A model generated the notes under the pieces. The model ran no database searches. It was not told the DNA's origin and saw nothing but the letters and a program-made list of their open reading frames with translations. The position numbers and the translations under genes are program-made. Source: Metridium senile (lineage: Eukaryota; Cnidaria; Anthozoa; Actiniaria; Metridiidae). Taken from it: DNA of 64,000 bases. Positions 51,767-64,000 of this stretch are shown here, piece by piece; the stretch's first letter is position 1; each line of letters opens with the position of its first letter. The stretch is taken from NCBI GenBank assembly GCA_949775045.1, contig OX459095.1, forward strand, positions 25,297,278-25,361,277, written 5' to 3'.

Positions 51767-54700
51767 ATTGGGGTTCTAGGTCTAAGAAAGCAAAAAAGCT
51801 ATCATTGTTCACAATTGTTGTTTGTCTTTCCAATTTATTTTGGATTGGTAGAGAGACCTTGACGAGGGAAAATAATTACTGAGAATTTCCTTTTGCTTGG
51901 CTTTACTACACGACTACACGTCACTGTTAGATTTGTCGAGTTTTGCATTATGAATTTCTCTTAATTTGAAATTTTCGCTAGTTCAGTTCGTCTAGATCTT
52001 GACTTCAGCTTTTTTTGACCTACGATTTGATAACATTTTGAATACATTGTTCAAGTTACTCCAGTTTTACTTTGATCAGTTTTTGTAGTAACAGATCATG
52101 AAGTTGTCTGTCTAATTTTCGTAATCAATTAAGTCAAAGCAACGAAACTCACAGATATCTAAAGTCCTGCAAACAATAGGGCACACAACCTTAGGCACAT
52201 GGGAATGTAAGATATTAACATACAAATTTTCTTTGTGTTGCTAGATATAATTTTCTCGGCGCGCTGCACAATAGAACTTCTCAGGGTTTTTAGAAAAGGA
52301 TTAAATGTTCGAATGAAATAATTTTCACTTAACGAACAATAGTTGTGATGTTAAGGTATCATGGAACACAAATGTCTTCCAAAACATGTAAACTTCAAAA
52401 AATCGTTTTTTGTAATGCTCGTTTTAATTAAAGCTATGGTTTTCTCATCTAATTTTTGTAAAAACTATTTTTCTGCAGTAGAAATTTTTTGGGGAAAAAA
52501 TAAAGAAGTGACGTTTAGTTGACAGTATTACAGCTACGTATGATAATATCATGTAACACAACACTCGTTTATTCAATGAAATCCATGATTGAGTAGAAGC
52601 ATTCTTAAAAGTGAAAAGATTGATTACGATTTACAAGAGTGTTCTATAGTTTTTCATTTTATTTCAAGAAGCTTCTATATGTATTCAGGTTTATTTTCTA
52701 TGGTATTCATATATTGATACAGTTCCTAAAACATGAATTTTCTAGTCTTTAAAATGTTTATCACTTTAGTCGAAATAGTTTAATTTCTTCCCTTAACAAT
52801 ACCTTGGAATACGCGCATTTCACTCAGCATTAACACAGTATGTTGTCAGCGTTTTACCGATTCTGTCTTTCTCTTTCTCTATCCCTGCCTTCCTCGTTTA
52901 CATTTGCTTGACCACTGTGATAGGCTTCACAATATCATCCAGCCCCTCTCCTCCCCTCCCCTTCCCTTCCCTACTCACACAGGCCTGAAACTCATGTTAC
53001 AATTCCGGGAAGGACCAAAACCATGGAGCTCTGAGCGCAATACTATACTTACCTGGAAGGGATTCTCGGAAATTCAGAAGACTTACGTAATGAGCCCGTT
53101 TCTACATGTGTCACGTGATTAGACGGTAAACGTCTTAATCCTTCGAGAGCTAGCCAGCTTATTTATAGTTCCCTAAAGGCTATAACACGGAAACGTACTG
53201 GTCTAGTCTTTGTACTTTAATGCTTCCAGCTGTTCAGCTCAAGTCAGCCGAGTGATGGGTTTTTATTAACTGACCAACACAAACCAGTGAGTATATAGAT
53301 TGGGGTTCTATGGTTTTCTTATAAACTTTTGTTCCCGTTTTTCAAAACTGAGATCTTTTCTCGATCACCCCTCTTACGGCTTGTAATCGATTGCAAAGTG
53401 TCTCAGTAAATTAAAGAAAGCCATCATTGTTTACAATATTGTTGTTTGTCTTTCAAATTTATTTTGGATTGGTTGGGAGGGAAGTTCAGTTAAACAGGGA
53501 TATTTATTACTGAGAGTTTCATTTTTGGCTAGTTACACGACTACAGTACACGTCAGTCGATTAGATTTGTCGAATTTGAAACTGAACAATGCATGATGAA
53601 TGTTGCTCTTTGAAAACTTTCGCTAGTTCAGTTCGTCTTGACTTCAGCTTTTTTTGACCTACGAATTGATTACATTTTGATTACTTTGAGCTTTGCATAA
53701 GTTATTTCAGTTTTACTTGGATCAGGTTTTGTAGTAACATATCATGAAGCTGTCTCGATATAATTTTCGTATTCAGTGAAGTCAAAGCAACGAAACTCGC
53801 AGAGATCTAAAGTCCTGCAAACAATACGACCTTAGAGACAGTGGAATGTAAGATGTTTACATAAAAACGTATTTGTGTGGCTCGATATAATGATCTTTTC
53901 TTGCCTTTTTACGGCTTATTATCATAACTTTAAACCGCACGATGGCCAAGTCTCTCAGTAAAGTTTAAAAAAGAAGGAAAGTCATTATTGTTCACATTAA
54001 TTGTATCACTTATTTTGGATCAGTTAGAGACTTCATCGATGGATATTGATTACAGAGAATTACACGACTACACGTCAGTGCTAGATTTGTCGTTTGAATT
54101 ATGAATTTTTCTTGATTTAAAACTGAGCAATGCATGATGAATGTTGCTCTTACTTTCGTTATAGTATACTTCACTAATGCATTTCGGCTTTTATTGACCC
54201 AAGATTCGATAACATTTTGAATATAAAGAACGTCTCAGGGATTTTAGAAAAGTGGGTCGATTAAACTTTTGAATAAAAGAATCGTCACTGAAATGGGATT
54301 TAACGCACAATAGTTGTGAAGCGTTGGTACTTTTGCTTTACCATTTTCTTTTCTCCTTTTGAGAGCAGTGATTTTTTCCTTAAAAGCGACGAGAAAATAA
54401 ACTGTCTGCATTTCTCTAAAGGTAAAAGAAAAAAACTGGGTTATTTTTTATCTAAATCTTTTAAATGCTTTTAGTAATGCCTAGAAGAGGTTGTTCTTTC
54501 TGAAAATTGTAAGATTGAATTTAGCACAAATAAAATATTTCAATTATTTCGTCGATAAAAATGTCTTGTTCATCTTGAGATGCCAATTTTACTACAGTTT
54601 CTATAAAGTATCTTTTTAGAATTATAGCAAAAAAAATGGAGAGAAATCGGGCTTGTGGTTGTTTCAAAATATTCGATAGAGTAAGCTTCGTTTAGTAATA

Positions 54701-54975
54701 AAGCCATAATAAAACATTTTTGCCATTCCTCAAGGTTAAAAAGATCAGACTGTAAGTTGTCCATGTCGCCATTACTCGATAAGGGAATGTAAATAAGACC
54801 ATTGTTTGCATACAATCTGACATTTCAGGTTTTCTACAATGGGGAGGGGGGGGGGGGGGGGGGGGTGCTACAACACGGAAACGTACTGGTCTAGTCTTTG
54901 TACTTTCATGCTTCCTGTTCAGCTTAAGTCTGCCGAGTGATGTTTTTTTATTAACTGCCCAACATAAACCAGAAA
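51767..54975. repeat. 3.2-kb tandem unit 1 (segmental duplication copy B)
   Basis: Starts ATTGGGGTTCTAGGTCTAAG and ends after the G-tract (about 54841-54866) and AACATAAACCAGAAA. It is near-identical to the next unit, with an offset of about 3213 bp. The only notable start difference is a 4-bp CTAG indel. Non-coding. Confidence 0.95.
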
Positions 54976-57900
54976 ATTGGGGTTCTAGCTAGGTCTAAGA
55001 AAGCAAAAAAGCTATCATTGTTCACAATTGTTGTTTGTCTTTCCAATTTATTTTGGATTGGTAGAGAGACCTTGACGAGGGAAAATAATTACTGAGAATT
55101 TCCTTTTGCTTGGCTTTACTACACGACTACACGTCACTGTTAGATTTGTCGAGTTTTGCATTATGAATTTCTCTTAATTTGAAATTTTCGCTAGTTCAGT
55201 TCGTCTAGATCTTGACTTCAGCTTTTTTTGACCTACGATTTGATAACATTTTGAATACATTGTTCAAGTTACTCCAGTTTTACTTTGATCAGTTTTTGTA
55301 GTAACAGATCATGAAGTTGTCTGTCTAATTTTCGTAATCAATTAAGTCAAAGCAACGAAACTCACAGATATCTAAAGTCCTGCAAACAATAGGGCACACA
55401 ACCTTAGGCACATGGGAATGTAAGATATTAACATACAAATTTTCTTTGTGTTGCTAGATATAATTTTCTCGGCGCGCTGCACAATAGAACTTCTCAGGGT
55501 TTTTAGAAAAGGATTAAATGTTCGAATGAAATAATTTTCACTTAACGAACAATAGTTGTGATGTTAAGGTATCATGGAACACAAATGTCTTCCAAAACAT
55601 GTAAACTTCAAAAAATCGTTTTTTGTAATGCTCGTTTTAATTAAAGCTATGGTTTTCTCATCTAATTTTTGTAAAAACTATTTTTCTGCAGTAGAAATTT
55701 TTTGGGGAAAAAATAAAGAAGTGACGTTTAGTTGACAGTATTACAGCTACGTATGATAATATCATGTAACACAACACTCGTTTATTCAATGAAATCCATG
55801 ATTGAGTAGAAGCATTCTTAAAAGTGAAAAGATTGATTACGATTTACAAGAGTGTTCTATAGTTTTTCATTTTATTTCAAGAAGCTTCTATATGTATTCA
55901 GGTTTATTTTCTATGGTATTCATATATTGATACAGTTCCTAAAACATGAATTTTCTAGTCTTTAAAATGTTTATCACTTTAGTCGAAATAGTTTAATTTC
56001 TTCCCTTAACAATACCTTGGAATACGCGCATTTCACTCAGCATTAACACAGTATGTTGTCAGCGTTTTACCGATTCTGTCTTTCTCTTTCTCTATCCCTG
56101 CCTTCCTCGTTTACATTTGCTTGACCACTGTGATAGGCTTCACAATATCATCCAGCCCCTCTCCTCCCCTCCCCTTCCCTTCCCTACTCACACAGGCCTG
56201 AAACTCATGTTACAATTCCGGGAAGGACCAAAACCATGGAGCTCTGAGCGCAATACTATACTTACCTGGAAGGGATTCTCGGAAATTCAGAATACTTACG
56301 TAATGAACCCGTTTCTACATGTGTCACGTGATTAGACGGTAAACGTCTTAATCCTTCGAGAGCTAGCCAGCTTATTTATAGTTCCCTAAAGGCTATAACA
56401 CGGAAACGTACTGGTCTAGTCTTTGTACTTTAATGCTTCCAGCTGTTCAGCTCAAGTCAGCCGAGTGATGGGTTTTTATTAACTGACCAACACAAACCAG
56501 TGAGTATATAGATTGGGGTTCTATGGTTTTCTTATAAACTTTTGTTCCCGTTTTTCAAAACTGAGATCTTTTCTCGATCACCCCTCTTACGGCTTGTAAT
56601 CGATTGCAAAGTGTCTCAGTAAATTAAAGAAAGCCATCATTGTTTACAATATTGTTGTTTGTCTTTCAAATTTATTTTGGATTGGTTGGGAGGGAAGTTC
56701 AGTTAAACAGGGATATTTATTACTGAGAGTTTCATTTTTGGCTAGTTACACGACTACAGTACACGTCAGTCGATTAGATTTGTCGAATTTGAAACTGAAC
56801 AATGCATGATGAATGTTGCTCTTTGAAAACTTTCGCTAGTTCAGTTCGTCTTGACTTCAGCTTTTTTTGACCTACGAATTGATTACATTTTGATTACTTT
56901 GAGCTTTGCATAAGTTATTTCAGTTTTACTTGGATCAGGTTTTGTAGTAACATATCATGAAGCTGTCTCGATATAATTTTTGTATTCAGTGAAGTCAAAG
57001 CAACGAAACTCGCAGAGATCTAAAGTCCTGCAAACAATACGACCTTAGAGACAGTGGAATGTAAGATGTTTACATAAAAACGTATTTGTGTGGCTCGATA
57101 TAATGATCTTTTCTTGCCTTTTTACGGCTTATTATCATAACTTTAAACCGCACGATGGCCAAGTCTCTCAGTAAAGTTTAAAAAAGAAGGAAAGTCATTA
57201 TTGTTCACATTAATTGTATCACTTATTTTGGATCAGTTAGAGACTTCATCGATGGATATTGATTACAGAGAATTACACGACTACACGTCAGTGCTAGATT
57301 TGTCGTTTGAATTATGAATGTTTCTTGATTTAAAACTGAGCAATGCATGATGAATGTTGCTCTTACTTTCGTTATAGTATACTTCACTAATGCATTTCGG
57401 CTTTTATTGACCCAAGATTCGATAACATTTTGAATATAAAGAACGTCTCAGGGATTTTAGAAAAGTGGGTCGATTAAACTTTTGAATAAAAGAATCGTCA
57501 CTGAAATGGGATTTAACGCACAATAGTTGTGAAGCGTTGGTACTTTTGCTTTACCATTTTCTTTTCTCCTTTTGAGAGCAGTGATTTTTTCCTTAAAAGC
57601 GACGAGAAAATAAACTGTCTGCATTTCTCTAAAGGTAAAAGAAAAAAACTGGGTTATTTTTTATCTAAATCTTTTAAATGCTTTTAGTAATGCCTAGAAG
57701 AGGTTGTTCTTTCTGAAAATTGTAAGATTGAATTTAGCACAAATAAAATATTTCAATTATTTCGTCGATAAAAATGTCTTGTTCATCTTGAGATGCCAAT
57801 TTTACTACAGTTTCTATAAAGTATCTTTTTAGAATTATAGCAAAAAAAATGGAGAGAAATCGGGCTTGTGGTTGTTTCAAAATATTCGATAGAGTAAGCT

Positions 57901-58190
57901 TCGTTTAGTAATAAAGCCATAATAAAACATTTTTGCCATTCCTCAAGGTTAAAAAGATCAGACTGTAAGTTGTCCATGTCGCCATTACTCGATAAAGGAA
58001 TGTAAATAAGACCATTGTTTGCATACAATCTGACATTTCAGGTTTTCTACAATGGGGAGGGGGGGGGGGGGGGGGGGGGGTGCTACAACACGGAAACGTA
58101 CTGGTCTAGTCTTTGTACTTTCATGCTTCCTGTTCAGCTTAAGTCTGCCGAGTGATGTTTTTTTATTAACTGCCCAACATAAACCAGAAA
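54976..58190. repeat. 3.2-kb tandem unit 2 (copy B)
   Basis: The second complete unit. A few base differences from unit 1 were seen, for example CAGAATACTTACGTAATGAACC versus CAGAAGACTTACGTAATGAGCC near 56290. The G-tract at about 58057-58080 is longer than in the other copies. Confidence 0.95.
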
Positions 58191-61100
58191 ATTGGGGTTC
58201 TAGCTAGGTCTAAGAAAGCAGAAAAGCTATCATTGTTCACAATTGTTGTTTGTCTTTCCAATTTATTTTGGATTGGTAGAGAGACCTTGACGAGGGAAAA
58301 TAATTACTGAGAATTTCCTTTTGCTTGGCTTTACTACACGACTACACGTCACTGTTAGATTTGTCGAGTTTTGCTTATTATATGAATTCCTCTTAATTTG
58401 AAACGGAACATGTACAATGCATGATGATTGCTGTTCTTTTGAAATTTTCGCTGGTCCAGTTCGTCTAGATCTTGACTTCAGCTTTTTTAGACCTACGATT
58501 TGATAACATTTTGAATACATTGTTCAAGTTACCCCAGTTTTAATTTGATCAGTTTTTGTTATAACAGATCACGAAGTTGTCTCGATATAATTTTCGTATT
58601 CAGTGAAGCCAAAGCAACGAAGAGGGAAGAAGAGAGAGCATGCAGCTAGACAAACCCCTCTTTTTTGACTCTACTCCCCCTAGTAAACACCAGTCGTACG
58701 TTCTGGTATCCATCAATAAACAGGCAAAAATGTCATTATGAACCAATCAGGTATACGTTTAAATTTGATAGAATGAACAAACGTATCAGTTTGTAAATAC
58801 AACTGATTGCCGTTTAGAACAAGATCGAACTCTAAACATTCTTTAGTGCATCTAAAGAAAATTGAGCCCGCACATTTACAAGTGAATCGAAAGAGGGTCC
58901 ACAATAGGTTTGGCGGGATGCGGGATAAGCCTTTTTTTGAAGGCGGGTTGCGGGATCCGAGCTTAAACCTTGACGGGATGCGGGATTCTGAATTCCAAGC
59001 GGGATCGGGATTTCGTGTTTTTTAGGTGCCGGGTTTTGGGATATAACATTAATTTGCTGCTTTGTTGTTCTCAATAAAAAAACTTTTTAACGTTTTAATA
59101 TTTAATTAATAATTAACTTAGAAAAAATTGCGGGATCGGGATTGTGACATTAAAACGTGCGGGATGGCGGGATTGCCGGCAAAAATGAGCGGGATGGCGG
59201 GATTGAGAACCCCTATTGTGGACCCTCTCGAAATGCTGAGACCCGCGACTGAAAGTAAGATTATTAATTATATCATTGTAACACAATAGTTCAAAGTTCA
59301 GTTCGTTCAAGTCGTCGAATTTGACACTCAATCATTATAACCTACTAAGTAAACTGAATATTGATGTATATAAACTAAATTTCAAAAACTCATACATAAT
59401 TAATGAGCTATTAGACCAATTAGATTAGCCTATTTGGTCACATGCATGGACCTTTATATCTGATAAAGGTCATCTTTATTAGTATTCTTTATATAAAGAA
59501 TGCTAGAGTAAATAGTGTTGATTAAACAATAGAGAACAAAAGAATTTACATAATTTAGCAGTATTTAATGGTATTTATGTTGCACACTTTTGTATTCTAA
59601 TACAACCTTTACGACCTTTATCAGATATAAAGGTCCATCATACTTGCAAAGGTCTAAGTTTTAACAACTCATCATTGACCTTTACTAGAGGCATAATCCG
59701 AAACAATACTATCAAGCTCCTACTATATTATACACGACCTTTCTCAAATGTGGGATGCCAAATGTGGTGCTTAGTGGTGCGTGGTGTGATATGAGAATGC
59801 GCAGAGTACCTTAATTTTGCAAATAAATTTTGTCTCCAACTTGGACTTTTCTTCAAGGAACTTTTATAATTTAGTTTTAAATACGTGTTGGAGTTTTTTA
59901 AGCCTTTCAAGCTAACTGTCAAGTCTAGCCTCTGCCTATTACAGTGAGCTACTACTATTGAATCTGTTTCAATTAACTATTGTCAAATAAAATTGTAAAA
60001 ATATGTAGTAAATAAAGATGAATAGACCGATCCAAGGTTATTGCCGCCATCTTGCAAGGGGTGCAAAACTACTGGGCCGAGTAGAGAATGTATGTGATTT
60101 TGGACCACTTTGAACGTACGTTTTTTTCTTCCAATTCATTGGATTTTCAAAGTTAAAATTGCGGTCTATCAAAGGTTTTGCATTTGTTTATCACATATTC
60201 AAAAAATAGCGCTGGGGAACGAGCTACAGGCTCGCTGTAATCAATATTTTAGATCTACATACAAACACTTTGTTTCAGCGATTTAGAATTACACAGTAAA
60301 TATAGGGAGATTTGAAATCGCCGTTTACATACGTCTCACATCATTTAACAACCTTAGTTTGATCTCAGGTATATCCATGCATAGTATCTTTGATATAAAA
60401 TGTTTATATTGAACATTCGGCAATTTCCAGTGGAGTTATATAAGTTCAAAGTTACATACATTTACTGCTCGCCCCAGTAGTTCTGCACCCCCTACAAGAT
60501 GGCGGCAATAACCTTGGATCGGTCTATTGAATTGAATTGAATTGAATAAACTCGCAGGTCGTGTTTTATCAGGTTTTAAAACACTCCTGCTCGTTTATTA
60601 AATTGTACATATACTGCCAAAAGTCTTCTTCTGCTAATGTTTATGAAGAAAACATAAAACCAGAGCTTTCAAGCTTAGATAAAACAGTATTCAAACAGTT
60701 TTCATGACGACTAATGACTATAAAATGGCACCATGTTGTGAATGTACGTCTCGCACCTTGACGTGATGAGTGATCCTTCGACCGTAGCCAATCAAAAACT
60801 ACGTCCATCTGGTGGACGTAGTTTGAATCAAAAAAGTTGGGGTTTGTCTGCAGGCTCTTTCTTCCCTCCTTCTCCCCACCACCCCTCCATTCCCCCTCTC
60901 TCCCCCCAATCCCCAAGAGCTGCCACGCAGGCTATTTCGGGACATGAAATCCGCTCATCCTAAAAACTTGTCCGTTTGACCAAAAAAACACAAAAATCAT
61001 TCAAATTAATTTGACGCTTAATTTCGATAAAATAGGTGTTTCTTATCTATAAAATCGTTTTTATTAAGTTAGAAAGTCATTTTGCACTAAAAAACATTCA

Positions 61101-64000
61101 TTTTTTTCAAGCATTTTTTGGCTGGCTGATTGACTTATAATATGTATGTGGCCATTCTCCAATTGGCTTGGAGTTCTGGTTACGAAGAGATTATAATAAA
61201 TAATGTTTTAAACTTCCTGATTAAATGTAATCTGGGTAAATTTAATGTCGATTAAAAAATATCCACCATATTTCTCTGTGAATCGGCCATTTCAAGCCAA
61301 ATTGGCTGGATTGTTTACATGCGATGACCCAGTTAATAGCTGTTAAGCGTTGGTACTTTTGCTTTACCGTTTTTTCCCCTTTTTGTGTGCAGATATTTTT
61401 TTCTCGCGCTTAAACTTTGAGCGACGAGAAAATAAACTTTCATATTGCTTTAAAGGTGAGAGAAATACACTAACCTACATTATTTAAATACTTTAGTATT
61501 TCCTAGACGAGGTTGTTTTCTCAAGGTTCTGAAAATGTTAAAAAAATCTATGAAAGCGTTTTCGAGAAAATTGAGATTGAATCTTTTTGACATTTCAGTT
61601 ATACAACAACAAAAAAGGAGTCCTAAAACAGTTCCTTGAGGTACCCCAGACTTTACATGCTTTACGATGAGAAAGCTCTATCACTGACACACTACTGCTT
61701 GCTATTGCTGTGTGAGTTAGGAAATCTCTTTTCCAACGATTTAGGGAGTCATCAACACCATTGTAACTCAACTTCAACTTCACCTTTTTGAATGCTTTGG
61801 AAAACTTCCAAATGGCTAAGATAGTGGTTTTCCCCTTGTTAAGGGCATCTGCAATATCTTGTATGGTGCATGGTAAGTAGTTGTGTCTCAGTTATTCTCA
61901 TTTGCATTAGCTTTCTCACATGTGAGATGCGACGTTTGAACTATAGGTCTCAGATACGTAAAAGCAAGACGAAATGTCCTATAGCAAGTGAAATGATGAA
62001 GTATACTTGTATGAATTGGCATAACTGTGGTGTTAAGCTGTGATCACAGTGTTCTAGCAAGTGATCATGAAATGATGAAGTGAGACTTAGTATGTGGGAT
62101 AACTGTGGTGTCCTAGTGCCGTAGCTTATGAAGTGAGACTTATGTAGCAGTGTTTTTTCATTAATATTGATATATTTTATATTTTAACTTAATCAAATCT
62201 AGTATATTTTTTGATAATTTAGTATTCTTATATTTAGTATTCTTATTATATATTGTATCAAATTGTAAATATTACGCAATTCAGTTAGCAATTACTACTG
62301 CAATGTAATTTTATTAATACACCTATCTATCTGTATGTATTGGGATAACTGTGCTGTCCTAGTGTTCGAGCAAGGGAAATGATGAAGTGAGACTTTGTAT
62401 GTATTGGGATAACTGTGGTGTCCTAGTGTTCGAGCAAGAGAAATGATGAAGTGAGACTTATGTATGTATTGGGATAACTGTGGTGTCCTTGTGCCCTAGC
62501 AAGAGAAATGATGAAGTAAGACTTATGTATGTATTGGGATAACTGTGGTGTCCTTGTTCCGTAGCAAGAGAAATGATGAAGTGAGACTTATGTATGTATT
62601 GGGATAACTGTGGTGTCCTAGTGCCCTAGCAAGAGAAATGATGAAGTGAGATGTGTGTAACAACTAAGAATCAACTCGATTGGGTGAATAGACATTGTGA
62701 CTTTGGTAATAAGTCTTGGTATTAAGTTAAGCCCTGGTATTAGTACATATAATCAGGAAAATTCTGGAGATTTATATCAAGAAAGAACCACATTTAAATG
62801 TTTTGATTTTGCTAAAAAAATATATTTTATAAACAATTTTATGTTAAAATTTAATTTATATTATAAAAGTTCAATTTTCTCGAAAACGCTCTCATAGATT
62901 TTATTAAAAGTTTCAGAACCTTGAAAAAACAACTTCTTCTCGGAATTACTAAAAGTGTTTTAAAAAGGTAAGTCAATTTTTCATGAAATTCCAAGTCACG
63001 AAATTCCTACCAGTAGCTATAGTTGCAGATGAAATGTTGTTTAGCTAAATCTGATGGTAAGCCTGATAGAACACATCATCTAACGGTTTTTTTAAACTGT
63101 TAGAAAATTGTCAAACTTCTTTTTATATTTCTAAACTTTGCTGTTCCAACTAGCAACAGACAATATAATTTTTCGTGTAGTCGTGTGATCTTTGTGCATT
63201 TGATTCAGACCAAACTTGGATCGACTCCACTCAGTTCAACTATCATTAAATATCATTGTGGCTACTGCATTCTGGGAATGCGTAGCCACTATGTCATCGA
63301 GTCGTGTAAGGGTGGGTGTAAGAAATCGGTATATACTTCATTGCTGAATGTCCATGTAGTCGTTTTATTGGTTTGGTCAAATATAAGTGGATGATACAAG
63401 ACCACATGAAGTAAATACCCGTAACTCCACACGAAGCCTGCTTCGTAGCCAATCAATATATATTCGATAAACTTTGTAACCAATAGTAAACGACTAGCTC
63501 GCATTCGTTCTTTCGATTCCTTCACGAAGGAAAACGAATGTCCACCGATGACACCTCATGCTTGATCGTGATCTCTGGAACCTTCGACAAACTTGTGGGA
63601 CTTCATGATCATAACTTTCTTCGATTTTCGGTAAGTAAAGTTGATTTTTCGAAAAATTATTTAAAGTTTTACTTATCACAGCTTTTATTTACCGTTTCTA
63701 TTGAATAAAATGAAAGGGTTTCAAGTTTTACTTAGCTTTTAAGCCGATGTTTACGCCGAGATGATTGACGAGTCAGCAAAATCGCTCGCTATAAATTTTG
63801 ATGAATCAGCTCCAGTTGACAGAAATACCAAACAACAAAAACCGAACTGAAAACCTCGTTAGGGGAATACATGAGCCTCTTCGGACGATGAATGAGGCTC
63901 TTTGTATGAAAACTGAGTCACATTAAGATTATGAAAACACTAAAGAGAAAGAAAATAAGACAAAAATATAAAAAAAATCCTTAGAAAGTCAACACCTAGA
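58191..64000. repeat. Segmental duplication copy B, distal part (runs off window)
   Basis: Matches 21995-27804 at an offset of 36196. It contains a partial third repeat unit (to about 58620) and duplicates of the MITEs at 58887-59231, 59448-59636, 60021-60528 and 61483-62966, and of the minisatellite at 61989-62652. By eye only single-base differences occur. No convincing gene is inside. Confidence 0.95.

Overview
This is eukaryotic, almost certainly invertebrate animal, nuclear DNA. The evidence is spliced genes with canonical GT/AG introns, animal-specific PHF12, a flotillin-2-like gene, a tRNA-derived SINE, a LINE, a Ty3/Gypsy element, a THAP/DDE transposon and a very dense population of small inverted-repeat elements. 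The mix suits an early-branching animal such as a sponge or cnidarian, but the species cannot be fixed from the sequence.

Layout. About 0.9-4.2 kb: the 3' (FHA-domain) exons of a PHF12 homologue on the + strand. 6.8-9.9 kb: a flotillin-2-like gene whose four exons splice in frame but end early, giving a 162-residue protein. 10-15.4 kb: repeat-rich DNA with several foldback elements, a LINE reverse-transcriptase fragment and a frameshifted RecQ-like helicase fragment. 15.4-18.9 kb: an apparently intact two-exon THAP-DDE (Kolobok-like) transposase on the - strand, with one recognisable TTAA end. 18.9-27.8 kb: copy A of a large duplicated segment without convincing genes. 29.3-38.0 kb: the centrepiece, one uninterrupted 2896-codon reading frame for a SecA-type motor protein with an N-myristoylation signal, a very long E/R/Q-rich helix, TPR-like and hydrophobic segments and two internal tandem repeat arrays. 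38.0-41.0 kb: the decayed tail of that gene, broken by a 692-bp inverted-repeat element and a 1577-bp Mutator-like element with a 9-bp target duplication. 43.2-49.1 kb: a second, broken flotillin copy, split by an intact young Ty3/Gypsy element (43987-48649, 125-bp LTRs differing at one base). 51.8-64.0 kb: copy B of the duplicated segment, nearly identical to copy A, with its 3.2-kb unit present twice in tandem plus a partial third.

How it fits together. Host genes are PHF12 (chromatin repression), the truncated flotillin (membrane microdomains) and the SecA-like protein. The rest is mobile DNA and its debris. The flotillin copies and the A/B duplication show a locus repeatedly duplicated and then invaded by transposons. 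The SecA-like gene is the best candidate for undescribed biology: animals lack the bacterial SecA/SecYEG export route, so a membrane-tethered SecA motor with rapidly evolving repeat arrays has no obvious housekeeping role.
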